Shown: piece after piece, positions 1-8,496 of the stretch
Layout of the letters: each line of letters opens with the position of its first letter
Numbering within the stretch: the stretch's first letter is position 1
From: Glycomyces artemisiae
GTDB lineage: Bacteria; Actinomycetota; Actinomycetes; Mycobacteriales; Micromonosporaceae
Assembly: GCF_003002955.1 (NCBI RefSeq)
Contig: NZ_PVTJ01000001.1
Coordinates: 1 to 64,000, forward strand
Reading direction: 5' to 3'
DNA length: 64,000 nucleotides
The notes under the pieces: model-generated
Told to the model about the DNA's origin: nothing
What the model saw: only the letters and a program-made list of their open reading frames with translations
Database searches by the model: none
Position numbers and translations under genes: made by a program

Positions 1-82
1 GACCCCTCCCCAAAGCCGACCGGACCCTGCAAACCGTGCTCAAACTCCAGATGTATCGGCGTCACTCGAAAGAGGCTTTTGC

Positions 83-556
83 ATGAGCTTTCAGGCCGGT
101 GACGTCCTCATGGTCCAGCCCACCTACAAGGAGCCCTTGGAGCTGCCGGGCGGTTACGCCGAAGTCGGCGAATCTCCGGTCGAGGCGTGTCTTCGAGAAG
201 TCCGGGAGGAGCTGGGCATTGGCATCGCTCTCGGCGGCCTTCTAGTCGTTGACTGGGCTCCCGCGCCGAGCGAGGGCGAGAAAATCCTGTTCGTCTTCGA
301 TGGTGGGCAGCTCAGCGCTGACCAGGAAGCGGCCATCAAGCTTCGTGAGTCAGAGGTTTCCTCGTGGGGGTACTACAAGTTGTCTGCGATCGAGGCCCGC
401 ACTCCGGCTCGACTCTTCCGGCGCATCTTCCAGGCGACTCAGGCGGATTCGACTCGATACCTGGAAGATGGCGGAGCGGCAGGGATCACCGCCTTACCAC
501 TCCGCCGAGACATCAGCTCAATGCTGTTCAGTCGGCCTGTTCCAAGGCCGCGGTGA
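83..556 (+). CDS. NUDIX hydrolase, short N-terminus
   Basis: Predicted NUDIX pyrophosphohydrolase of 157 aa. The NUDIX box is complete (about residues 24-46): a GG pair, a Glu seven residues into the box, then REVREELG, matching GX5EX7REUXEEXGU, the Mg2+-binding site for hydrolysing nucleoside diphosphate derivatives. Substrate cannot be told. Start: ATG at 83 has an AGAGG Shine-Dalgarno at 71-75. The protein begins only about 20 residues before the box, so the first beta strand of the usual fold is missing or atypical. The frame stays open to the left window edge, but that upstream translation does not look like NUDIX sequence. The last 29 bp overlap the end of the convergent NUDIX gene 528-1676. 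Confidence 0.7.
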   Translation: MSFQAGDVLMVQPTYKEPLELPGGYAEVGESPVEACLREVREELGIGIALGGLLVVDWAPAPSEGEKILFVFDGGQLSADQEAAIKLRESEVSSWGYYKLSAIEARTPARLFRRIFQATQADSTRYLEDGGAAGITALPLRRDISSMLFSRPVPRPR

Positions 557-1676
557 TCTTCGTGCGGTGGCCTCTGAACAAGTCGAGGTCCTTCAGGTCG
601 GACAAGGTTGCCCACGCGGTGTTGTCGACTTCGCGGTTCCGTGTGATCGTGCTGCCGTTGGGTTTGAGAACCATGCTGAACACGGCGATGACGGGAATGG
701 TGGTCGGCTCCGAGGTGATGGCACGGTTGTCGAACACGTCGACCAAGGCGAGGTCAGACGGATCGAGACTCAGCCCGATCTCTTCTCGGGCTTCGCGGAC
801 GGCCGTAGCAGCCCAGTCCTCTCCGACCTCGCAGGCTCCGCCAGGGATTGCCCACTGACCAGTGTCAGACCTCTGGATCAGCAGAACTCGGCCGGCTTCG
901 TCCCGGATGGCGATCTCCGCCCCTGTTGCCGCCGCGGACGGATGGAGCTCGAACGGACCGAATCGCTGGTAGCCGATTGACTCTGGGGAGATGTTCGCGG
1001 CGAGCTCACCGAGGTGCTCGAAGCGTTCGACGTTGTACGGATCGGCCGTCTCCAGGCCTCCTTCCTCCGCGATCTCCGCGATGTCACGGCAGATGGCGGC
1101 GACGACGGGGCTGACGATGACGGGCCGCTCGTCGATCTGTCGGGGCAAGGCGGGTATGGACGCGGGGGCGATGCCTGTCAACGGTCGCTGAATCGCAGTG
1201 TCGGGCGTCGGCCAGACCTCTCGCAAGTCGGCGCGCGTGAGCGAACTGGTGGTCCGGTAGATCGCGAGGTAGGTGTGCGGGTCGGGAAGGCCCAACACTC
1301 GGCTGTCGGTGAGAGCGACAGGCTGACCCGGTTCGGTCGCAGCAATCCGCGCAGCCGCAGCATTGATTTCGTCCGGCAGGAGTCTGCCCGGCTCCAAGAG
1401 GAAGGCCCGCCAGAGCCGGGCCCCGTCCGCGCACTCGATGTACAAGGCGACGGCGGCATTGGGAGTGTGGATGCCGCTGTCGGTCCGGAAGGATTCCTCG
1501 ATGACGTCAACGTCTTGTGGATAGATCAGCGATGCGAGTTCGGCCGCGTGCCGTCGCAGGCGCGTGAACCGTTCTCGATCGAATTGGTCGGGTCGGTAGT
1601 GCAGGCCGAGCGTGGCCTGTGCACGGAAGCGGTCGGCCAGCCATGCGAGTCGGAGGCTGTCGGCGTGCTCGGTCAT
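528..1676 (-). CDS. NUDIX hydrolase with N-terminal extension domain
   Basis: 382 aa. The C-terminal third is a NUDIX domain with a full box (GG, then E, then REAREEIG) after the strand IAIRDEAGRVLLIQR and the QWAIPGG entry. The N-terminal part (about residues 1-60: AWLADRFRAQ, then ERFTRLRRHAAEL) resembles the helical N-terminal domain found on some NUDIX hydrolases. The middle section (about 60-200) I do not recognise. The start chosen is ATG at 1676 because GAAGGA lies 8 nt upstream; the open frame continues further upstream but without coding character. It is convergent with the NUDIX gene 83-556, overlapping at the 3' ends. Function: hydrolysis of an unknown nucleotide-linked substrate. 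Confidence 0.8.
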   Translation of the reverse strand: MTEHADSLRLAWLADRFRAQATLGLHYRPDQFDRERFTRLRRHAAELASLIYPQDVDVIEESFRTDSGIHTPNAAVALYIECADGARLWRAFLLEPGRLLPDEINAAAARIAATEPGQPVALTDSRVLGLPDPHTYLAIYRTTSSLTRADLREVWPTPDTAIQRPLTGIAPASIPALPRQIDERPVIVSPVVAAICRDIAEIAEEGGLETADPYNVERFEHLGELAANISPESIGYQRFGPFELHPSAAATGAEIAIRDEAGRVLLIQRSDTGQWAIPGGACEVGEDWAATAVREAREEIGLSLDPSDLALVDVFDNRAITSEPTTIPVIAVFSMVLKPNGSTITRNREVDNTAWATLSDLKDLDLFRGHRTKITAALEQAD

Positions 1677-1707
1677 CGGGCGTCCTTCGATCGGTGCATC
1701 GGTCGTT

Positions 1708-2796
1708 CTAGTGGGGGATCCTTGCGTTGTTGACGTAGTCGATGGTGCGGCGCAACCCAGCCTCCCAAGTGACGGTCGGTTCCCAGCCGACGGCGTCACG
1801 AACCTTCGTGGCGTCGACCCGCAGCGCGAGGACTTCGGAGTCGCCGGGGCGGAACCGGTCGGTGTCCGAGAGCAGGGTCCGGGCGCTCCAGTGTCCGGCC
1901 TGCTCGCCGAGGTCGATGATGAGCTGGGCCCAGTCCTTCATGGTGATGCTGCGGCCGTTGCCGTAGGTGTAGACCTCGCCGGCCTTGCCGTGCGCGGCGA
2001 GGGCGAGGTGGGCGCGGATGCCGTCGACGAAGAAGGTGAAGTCGCGGCGTGGACGGAGGTCGCCGAGGACGATCCGCTCGGACTGGGACGCCTGGCGGAT
2101 GATTTCGCCGGTGATGAACTCCAGGGACTGGCGGGGGCCGAAGTGGTTGAACATGCGGACCACGATGACCGGCAAGCCGTAGGCGGCGTGGAAGTTGCGG
2201 GCCAGGAAGTCCTGCGCGACCTTCGAGGTGCCGTAGATCGATTGGGGGTCCAAGGGCGAGGTCTCGGTGAAGACGACCTCGTCGAGGTCGTCGCCGTGGT
2301 GCAGGCCGTGGGCGTTGCCGTACTCCTCGGAGGTGCCGACCTGGTCGAAGCACGCGAGTTCGATGCGGTGGTCCACGAGCGACTGGAGCAGGTTGAGGGT
2401 CGCGCTGACGTTGGCGTTGAAGACGGCCTGAGGGAGGTGCCAGGAGTAGCCGACGTGGCTGAACGCGGCGAAGTTGAAGACGTAGACCGGGCGCTCGGCG
2501 TTGGTAAGGGCGCGGACGGCTTGGTCCACCGCGAGGCGATCGGTGAGGTCGCACCAGTGGAGGGTGAGGCGCCCTCGCTGGTGTTCGAGGTGGTGGAGCT
2601 GCCGGTGGGCCTTGGGACGGACCGTGATGTGGACGTCCGCGCCGAGTTCGACGAGGGCATCGGTCAGGTGCGAGCCGAGGAATCCGTCAGCGCCGGTGAT
2701 GAGGACGGGGGCGTCCCGGTAGGCGTCGGCGAAGTCGCGCTTGAGCGCGGCGATCTCCTCGTGGGTGAACGTTCCGCTAGCGAGCGCTTCGATCAT
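1708..2796 (-). CDS. NAD(P)-dependent epimerase/dehydratase (extended SDR)
   Basis: 362 aa extended short-chain dehydrogenase acting on an NDP-sugar. Visible motifs: Rossmann loop TGADGFLG near residue 37, a Tyr-x3-Lys catalytic pair in YGTSKVAQDF, the FGPRQS strand typical of NDP-sugar 4,6-dehydratases and epimerases, and a C-terminal RVDATKVRDAVGWEPTVTW segment where sugar-nucleotide enzymes of this class end. The FGPRQ and GDLRPRRDFTFVDD-like segments recall LegB/GDP-mannose dehydratase relatives, but the exact reaction cannot be assigned. Start at ATG 2796 is supported by GGAG 7 nt upstream. It sits 31 bp upstream of the NUDIX gene on the same strand, so the two are probably co-transcribed. 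It may feed a nucleotide-sugar pathway together with the nearby MurJ-like flippase (inference). Confidence 0.8.
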   Translation of the reverse strand: MIEALASGTFTHEEIAALKRDFADAYRDAPVLITGADGFLGSHLTDALVELGADVHITVRPKAHRQLHHLEHQRGRLTLHWCDLTDRLAVDQAVRALTNAERPVYVFNFAAFSHVGYSWHLPQAVFNANVSATLNLLQSLVDHRIELACFDQVGTSEEYGNAHGLHHGDDLDEVVFTETSPLDPQSIYGTSKVAQDFLARNFHAAYGLPVIVVRMFNHFGPRQSLEFITGEIIRQASQSERIVLGDLRPRRDFTFFVDGIRAHLALAAHGKAGEVYTYGNGRSITMKDWAQLIIDLGEQAGHWSARTLLSDTDRFRPGDSEVLALRVDATKVRDAVGWEPTVTWEAGLRRTIDYVNNARIPH

Positions 2797-2906
2797 GACT
2801 GAGTCTCCGTTCCATCGATGAGGGCTGTTGGATGAGTGGGAGTGAGGGCCGCCGTCCACCCACGGCGGCCCTCTGGAATGAAGTCATCGAGCTGAGGCAG
2901 GTCAGC

Positions 2907-3227
2907 TCACAGTTGCCCGCCTTCGCGTAGAGCGCGGTCGGCGACGATCTCGCCTCGGTGATGCCACTGCCGCTGTGCCGCTGCGACGACCCGGTCTGCG
3001 CGGCCGTCGGTGTCGAGCCAGTCGGACCAGTCCGAATCTGGGAGCAGGCGTGGGCTGTTGCTTTCTAGCTGCTCGACCACACCGAGGTGGTCGCCGCTTG
3101 CGGTGACAGTCAGCCGGTCGACGCCGCTGAGGAAGTACCAGGTGAAGGTGAGGCGCTGGCCGTCGATGTCGACGATTTCCAGCGGAAGCGCGTCTCCCAC
3201 GAGATCGATCTCCTCGGTGCCGTTCAC
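2907..3227 (-). CDS. Small hypothetical protein, coupled
   Basis: 106 aa, not recognised. The sequence has alternating hydrophobic strands in the first half (IDLVGDALPLEIVDIDG, LTFTWYFL) and a polar, Asp/Trp-rich second half (DSDWSDWLDTDG). It reads as a soluble small alpha/beta protein with no signal peptide or membrane segment. The GTG start at 3227 overlaps the TGA stop of the preceding gene (GTGA), indicating translational coupling. A longer reading of the same frame exists, but its extra N-terminus is Pro/Gly/Arg-rich non-coding-looking sequence. Confidence 0.6.
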   Translation of the reverse strand: MNGTEEIDLVGDALPLEIVDIDGQRLTFTWYFLSGVDRLTVTASGDHLGVVEQLESNSPRLLPDSDWSDWLDTDGRADRVVAAAQRQWHHRGEIVADRALREGGQL

Positions 3228-3448
3228 CCCGCACCACCTGAGCGCCTCCCCGAGAGCCGCGGAGCCCCCACCGCCCCGCGGATCACCAGGTAGGCAAAGG
3301 CATCGCGGAAGTCCTGACAGCCGCGGCCTCGCCAACGCTGGCGACACCGTCGGCACGTCTTGATTCCCGCCCACGTCAGGCGAGGACGATGGACGACTAT
3401 CGCCGCCTGCATGTCGGCCGCCTTGGCATCGGCCAGTATGGTCTCCAT
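3224..3448 (-). CDS. Small Cys-rich hypothetical protein
   Basis: 74 aa. After METILADAK and a histidine-containing strand comes a cysteine cluster (CRRCRQRW, then GC a few residues on) followed by DFRDAFAYL, a pattern I associate with small actinomycete zinc-binding proteins that sit near XRE regulators. No function is assigned. The start at ATG 3448 is the best candidate; an AAGG lies about 12 nt upstream, so initiation strength is uncertain. It overlaps the start of the next gene by 4 bp and is transcribed divergently from the XRE regulator at 3650, leaving about 200 bp of shared promoter space. Confidence 0.5.
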   Translation of the reverse strand: METILADAKAADMQAAIVVHRPRLTWAGIKTCRRCRQRWRGRGCQDFRDAFAYLVIRGAVGAPRLSGRRSGGAG

Positions 3449-3649
3449 GTCACCAGTTCGCCTTCCATCTCGTTCTGGTGATGCGGGCCGCCGGGATCGT
3501 GAGTCTCCGGTGGCGGTCCGCCGCTTTCGGGCGATGCGACATGCACCGCTGGAAACTAGAATGAGCGGGGACACACCGGCTGTCACCGTTGCGCCGTTGC
3601 GGCAACTCAAAATGGACGTTCCGCAACGTGGCACTTATGGGAGGCCGTC

Positions 3650-4942
3650 ATGGACGATGCAGATGGAGCCCGGCTTCGCGCCGCGCGAATCGAAGCTGGA
3701 ATCGGGCTGGACATCCTCGCCCGCATCACCGGCAAGTCGAAGAGCCACCTGTCGCGAGTCGAGCGCGGCATCAGGCCGCTGACTCCAGGGATCGTGCTCG
3801 CCTACCACCGCGCGCTAGGGTGGTCGCTGCCGATCGGAGTCACGACCAGGGCCGCAGGCTCCGTACCTGCTGACGACGACATTGACGAGGCCGAGATGAG
3901 ACGACGTACGCTCCTCCGCGGATTCGTGGCCACCACGACCGGCATCGGAGCTGGCTCCCCTCTGGCCGACGAGATCGAAAGCGTGACCGGCCCAGTCGCG
4001 TCCCCGAGCATGGTCAGCGAGTTCGACGCCGAGGAACTGGAGCAGGCCGCGCTGGCGCTCACCTCCCGGGACCTGCGAGGAGGCGGCCACGCCCTCATCA
4101 GCGAAGGCCAATCGCTGCTGACCTGGGCCACCGGCCTGATCGAACAGACCCGATCCGAATCGCTCCGCAAACGCCTCGCCTCGGCCGCCGGCTACCTCGC
4201 TGACCGAACCGGCTGGACCGCGTTCGACCTCGGACTCCATGACCAGGCGACCCGCATGTTCGGTCTCGGCGTCCGCCTCGCCGTAGAAGCCGACGACCGG
4301 AACCTGACCGCTCAGGCCCTCTGCGACATGGCCGGACAGGCGGTCTTCCTCGGAAAGCCCTCCGAAGCCCTCGCTTGTGCTGAACTCGCACTCGCTGACG
4401 ACTCGATCGTCGACCAGCTCAAGGCCGCTCTCCTGGGCGTGACCGCTGAAGCGTACGGCCAGCTCGGCGAGCTCAACGAGACCCTGCGCTACATCGACCT
4501 CGCCAACGAACGCGCGATCGACAGCGAGATTCCGGACGACGCACCCGTCTGGCTCCCGGCCTTCCGCGGACCCCAGACCCTCATGGCCTCAACCGGGTTC
4601 GCCGCCTACCTCAGCTACCAGCAGAACCGACACGTCCTGGCAGCCTCTACCGCGCTCGAACACCTCGCCGCCGCAAGCAGCACGCTCGGCAGCTCACGAG
4701 GCAGATCAGCCACCCTCTGCCGACTGCGACAAGCCTCGATCTCTTGTGCCGCCGGAGAATCCGCTGAGGGCATTTCGCTTGCAGGGCAAGCGGTCGGCGA
4801 CCTCCAGCTCGTCCGCTCCACCCGCATCCGCCGAGAACTCCGCATCCTGCGCGAGTCCCTTCCCTCCGGGAACCAGCAAGCGACCGCCGCCTCCACTCGG
4901 ATCGACAAGCTCCTGACCGGGCAGGTCGTCCCGATCGCATGA
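3650..4942 (+). CDS. XRE-family HTH regulator with TPR-like C-terminus
   Basis: 430 aa. The N-terminal helix-turn-helix (about residues 5-50) is clear: LRAARIEAGIGLDILARITGKSKSHLSRVERG. A linker with consecutive arginines (RRRTLLRGF) precedes a hydrophobic stretch, and the rest is an all-helical Ala/Leu-rich region with TPR-like repeats, as in Streptomyces-type regulators that control a neighbouring gene or respond to a signal. ATG at 3650 has a GGGAGG Shine-Dalgarno. The stop codon overlaps the flippase start (ATGA), so it is coupled to the membrane gene it probably regulates. The divergent small genes on the other side are likely in the same regulon (inference). Confidence 0.8.
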   Translation: MDDADGARLRAARIEAGIGLDILARITGKSKSHLSRVERGIRPLTPGIVLAYHRALGWSLPIGVTTRAAGSVPADDDIDEAEMRRRTLLRGFVATTTGIGAGSPLADEIESVTGPVASPSMVSEFDAEELEQAALALTSRDLRGGGHALISEGQSLLTWATGLIEQTRSESLRKRLASAAGYLADRTGWTAFDLGLHDQATRMFGLGVRLAVEADDRNLTAQALCDMAGQAVFLGKPSEALACAELALADDSIVDQLKAALLGVTAEAYGQLGELNETLRYIDLANERAIDSEIPDDAPVWLPAFRGPQTLMASTGFAAYLSYQQNRHVLAASTALEHLAAASSTLGSSRGRSATLCRLRQASISCAAGESAEGISLAGQAVGDLQLVRSTRIRRELRILRESLPSGNQQATAASTRIDKLLTGQVVPIA

Positions 4943-6492
4943 CCAGTGCGAGAACCCTGCTCGGCCGAAGCTCACTCATCGCCGTCGGCGCACTCTCCAG
5001 CCGCATCACCGGCTTCATCCGCACCGCCGCCATCGGCGCCGCCCTCGGAGCCGGACTGGTCGGCGACGCCTACACCACCGCCGTCATGCTCCCCGGCATC
5101 GTCTACGAGATCCTCCTCGGCGGCATCGGCACCGCGGTCCTCGTTCCACTCCTGAACCAGGCCAGGGCCAACCATCAGGATGGCGGCCGCGAGTTTGCCC
5201 AACGACTCTTCAGCTTCGCCGCCGTCGCCTTCGGCCTCGCCGCCCTCGTCGCAACCGCAGCCGTACCGCTGCTGATCCCCCTCCTCGGAGGCTCGGCAAC
5301 CCACGGCGAGAGCGCGAACCTGACCACCGCATTCGCGATGTTCACCGTGCCCGCCGTGTTCTTCTACGGCATCGGCGCCGTCGCCACCGCAATCCTCAAC
5401 GCACGCGGCACCTTCACGCTCCCCGCCTGGTCCCCGGCCTGCAACAACCTCACCCTCATCACCGCAGCCCTGGCCCTCATCGCATTCCCCGCCAGCGACT
5501 TCGGCGACCTCCGCACGATCCTGCTCGGCGGCGCCACATTGATCGGCGCTGCGCTCCAAGCGTTGATTCTTATCCCCGCCATGCGAAAAGCGGGTGTGCC
5601 CTGGCGATGGAAGCCAAGCCTGCGAGGATTCGGACTCCGGAAACTCTCAAAGACGATCCTTTGGGTCACCGCATACGTCGCCGCCGGGCAGCTCGGACTC
5701 CTGGTCATCCTCGGACTCATCCGAGCCGCAGCCGCAGAAGGCGGCCCCGGCCCGCTGATCTACAACAACGCCTGGGTCCTGCTCATGATGGCCTACGGCA
5801 TCCTCGCACTACCCGTCATCACCGCACTCACACCCGAACTCTCCAAACGCATCCGACCGGATTCGACAAAGACTGCGAACGAGTATCAACGGGGGGTGCG
5901 GCTCCTCCTCATGCTCACCGCCCCAGCCGTCGCCGCTATGATCGCGCTGGCAGAACCCATCGCAGTGGTCCTCTTCGAGTGGAGCGACTACACGCACTCA
6001 GCAGCTTTGGCGACAGGCCCCGTCATCGCCGCTGCTGGTCTGGCCCTGATCCCGTATTCGATCTCGCAGCTCCAGTTCTTCACGTTCCTTGCCATCGGCG
6101 ATGCACGGACACCCGCGCTGATCGTGATCTGGTCGACCATCATCAGAGTCGCACTCAGTCTCGCTGTCTTCGCGCTCGTGCCCGCTGCGCACTTGGCCGC
6201 AGTCCTGATGCTGGTCAACGCGATCGCTTACACAATCGTCTCGGTGGCTTCAGCCCATGTGCTCCACCGCCTGTTGGCCGCGAGGCATATCGTAGCTATC
6301 GAGTCTCTGATCAAATGGAGCGGAGGCATTGCAGTACTTCTCGTTTTCGCCTTTGCGACCGAATGGGCGGCCTCGGTATTGGTTACCACGCCGAGGACCG
6401 CGGCACTCCTGACCTTGATCGGATGCGCACCAGTATTCGCAACGACCTATCTCCTAGCGTTCCGCGCATCACACATCAGGATCTCACATTGA
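4939..6492 (+). CDS. MurJ/MviN-like lipid flippase
   Basis: 517 aa integral membrane protein of the MVF (MurJ) branch of the MOP superfamily, with about 14 predicted transmembrane segments. The N-terminus (GRSSLIAVGALSSRITGFIRTAAIGAALG) is the MurJ signature region with its conserved arginines, and the LPGIVYEILLGGIGTAVLVPLLNQ segment is typical. Family role: flipping lipid-linked precursors, in the case of MurJ lipid II, across the cytoplasmic membrane. This copy is coupled to an HTH regulator and lies in an accessory region near a sugar-nucleotide dehydratase, so it may be a specialised paralogue rather than the housekeeping MurJ (inference). Its 3' third (after about 5,900) becomes visibly less GC-rich. 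Confidence 0.8.
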   Translation: MTSARTLLGRSSLIAVGALSSRITGFIRTAAIGAALGAGLVGDAYTTAVMLPGIVYEILLGGIGTAVLVPLLNQARANHQDGGREFAQRLFSFAAVAFGLAALVATAAVPLLIPLLGGSATHGESANLTTAFAMFTVPAVFFYGIGAVATAILNARGTFTLPAWSPACNNLTLITAALALIAFPASDFGDLRTILLGGATLIGAALQALILIPAMRKAGVPWRWKPSLRGFGLRKLSKTILWVTAYVAAGQLGLLVILGLIRAAAAEGGPGPLIYNNAWVLLMMAYGILALPVITALTPELSKRIRPDSTKTANEYQRGVRLLLMLTAPAVAAMIALAEPIAVVLFEWSDYTHSAALATGPVIAAAGLALIPYSISQLQFFTFLAIGDARTPALIVIWSTIIRVALSLAVFALVPAAHLAAVLMLVNAIAYTIVSVASAHVLHRLLAARHIVAIESLIKWSGGIAVLLVFAFATEWAASVLVTTPRTAALLTLIGCAPVFATTYLLAFRASHIRISH

Positions 6493-6564
6493 AGCTTTGC
6501 TTGAGTATTGCTCCTGCAGGGCAAATAAGTCTCTCGAGCGTTGAAGAAGGAATCTCATGAGCGC
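6493..6564. other. Start of lower-GC stretch
   Basis: Composition changes here from high GC to AT-richer sequence that continues to about 8,870. No gene is seen in this short gap between the convergent flippase and the unknown gene, and there is no obvious terminator hairpin. Confidence 0.4.
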
Positions 6565-8496
6565 TCACTCAGCGGATGGCATTCTGAAATCAGGGTCACC
6601 GAGGCTGGCACCGCGCTTTTCCCAGATGTGATTGAAGTGAGATTCAATCTTGGAAGAGTCTTTGGACATATCGAACCCGTATCTTTCGAAAAGTGCTTCG
6701 AGAGTAATTGCGACAGGTTCCGAAATGTTATGTATTTCGGTGGTTATTTCTCGGGCTGCTAGGAGTGCGACGAAATCTATTGCTGCGCCGCGAGCTGTGA
6801 GAATGGCGCGATCTGGATCTGCGCCGGGTTGAAGTTGGGCTAGAAGCTGGTGCGCGCCGCTCCATTTTGAGGTGGCGCTGGTGTGAGCATATTCCCCCAG
6901 CGCTTTATGAAGTGCGCTCAAACGTTTCCATCCAGCTTTCTCTAGCCAATCTCTAGGGGTGGTCTCTGCTCGTTGTTCAAGGGTCATTGCCTTATCAGGT
7001 TTCATGCGCCAAACTCGCAGCCTTGAGGTCTGTTCAAGGACGCACCGCAGAATGCCTAGTGCTCTGCTATCGTCCTCTAGCCAAAGCCAGTAAGAGGAGC
7101 GAACCGCACTTCCAATTAGAGATGCGGCGGCCGCAGATTCCTGACGAGGGTGCCATTTTGCGAGAAGTGAGGCTGCTTCGGTCAAGGCGACCGAGAGGTT
7201 GACGCTGCCTCCAAAAGCGTCGATATCGAAGTTGTCTCCCAGGTCTTCGCTCTCGGTCAACATCACACTTCTCGCAAACCGCACACTGCGAGACCGATGC
7301 CATGCGAAAGCGTACATCACGAACTCATCATCCTGGAAAAGGCGGCCAGCAGGTCTATGGCCTTTAGAAGTGGCTGTGAACGTATTTGCCATAGCTTCAA
7401 TGACATGGACCCAATCGTCACGCAGGCCCTCGCGGGGGAGCAGGGGAGCGAGCGCGATGAGAGGAGGTGCGGCAAGGTAGCCTTTTGAAAAGGTCGGTTC
7501 CTGAGAGGACTTGGTTGAGTAAACTGTGTCGCCTGCGTCTTCCTGAGAATTTGCGTTGCCTTCGCTGGGTTCCGAGAATCCATCCAAGCTTGCGCGCATT
7601 AGCCTTACTCCAGATGCATCGCCGGCCTCGGCGGCAATGCTCATGCCAGCGATGCGTATTTGACGGAGACACAAGGTAATGGTATCTGTAATAGCTGCTA
7701 TTGCGATAAAGACTTCATCGGGCCAGTCTTGGGATCGCAATAGTGACTCGCCATCCCAACCAATTGCGTCAATCAGCTCGCGGCCATGCATCATTTCGCT
7801 AAGGAGGCCATAAAGCATAGGAGGACATATTTCGAACCCGTCAGATGTATGAATGTGTTGGTGATCTGATTCGGGCTCTTCTATAGAAATGATTTCATCG
7901 TCCTGGTCAGGAAATGATTCGGAGTGGTTGACCGGTTGATGGATTGTTTTGAAAACATCGCCACTACTCCATGTGCGTGCGATGTAGTCAATTGTCTTTT
8001 CTCCTGGGGATTGCTGGATGTTGGCGTTAAATGCGCGATGCATGGTCCATCGTTCGAACTGGGTTCGTGCGATAGTAGCGGCCCCTACAACCTGGCCGCA
8101 GAGGAGCAGTCTTACTGCAGTGACGGCGCTATCAACGCCCCAAGCTAGGTGGTCGACCCATTCTCCGACATAGCTCGAAGGGTGACGCCTGCTATCGGCA
8201 CCATAGTGAATCAGGAACTTATCGATGACAGGTATTGGAGCAAGGCACGATAGCATCGGTCCTTTAATAAATTCCGGCAAGGATTCAATATGTTCCATCC
8301 GCTGTGTATATCTTGCTACAAGTGTTTCATAGAGGCGTTCGTCCCCAGATTTGCAGACGTGTTCGTATTCGGGTACGGTCGAACCTATCAGTCGTCCACG
8401 AAGATCAGCTTTTCTAGCCTTTCTCATAGCTTCCTTCGTGGCGCGCCGTTGGTCCGCGTCTCGCCTTCTATTCTTGTTACGCTGCCCCTTGCTCAT
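6565..8496 (-). CDS. Unknown 643-aa protein with duplicated helical domain
   Basis: 643 aa, function unknown. The N-terminus is very basic (KGQRNKNRRRDADQRR), with no signal peptide. Two regions look like copies of one helical domain. About residues 120-290 contain R..FERW...R followed by LLSEMMHG and W.GESLL. About residues 455-620 contain R..LEQ......R followed by ALGEYAHT and WSGAHQLL. The R-x4-E plus downstream (L)xE..H arrangement is reminiscent of HEPN/DUF5677-like proteins, but I cannot confirm this. ATG at 8496 follows GGAGGAG. Base composition is far lower in GC than all neighbours and codon use is mixed at third positions, indicating horizontal acquisition. It lies between a MurJ-like gene and an excisionase-like gene next to tRNA-Glu. 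Confidence 0.75.
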   Translation of the reverse strand: MSKGQRNKNRRRDADQRRATKEAMRKARKADLRGRLIGSTVPEYEHVCKSGDERLYETLVARYTQRMEHIESLPEFIKGPMLSCLAPIPVIDKFLIHYGADSRRHPSSYVGEWVDHLAWGVDSAVTAVRLLLCGQVVGAATIARTQFERWTMHRAFNANIQQSPGEKTIDYIARTWSSGDVFKTIHQPVNHSESFPDQDDEIISIEEPESDHQHIHTSDGFEICPPMLYGLLSEMMHGRELIDAIGWDGESLLRSQDWPDEVFIAIAAITDTITLCLRQIRIAGMSIAAEAGDASGVRLMRASLDGFSEPSEGNANSQEDAGDTVYSTKSSQEPTFSKGYLAAPPLIALAPLLPREGLRDDWVHVIEAMANTFTATSKGHRPAGRLFQDDEFVMYAFAWHRSRSVRFARSVMLTESEDLGDNFDIDAFGGSVNLSVALTEAASLLAKWHPRQESAAAASLIGSAVRSSYWLWLEDDSRALGILRCVLEQTSRLRVWRMKPDKAMTLEQRAETTPRDWLEKAGWKRLSALHKALGEYAHTSATSKWSGAHQLLAQLQPGADPDRAILTARGAAIDFVALLAAREITTEIHNISEPVAITLEALFERYGFDMSKDSSKIESHFNHIWEKRGASLGDPDFRMPSAE

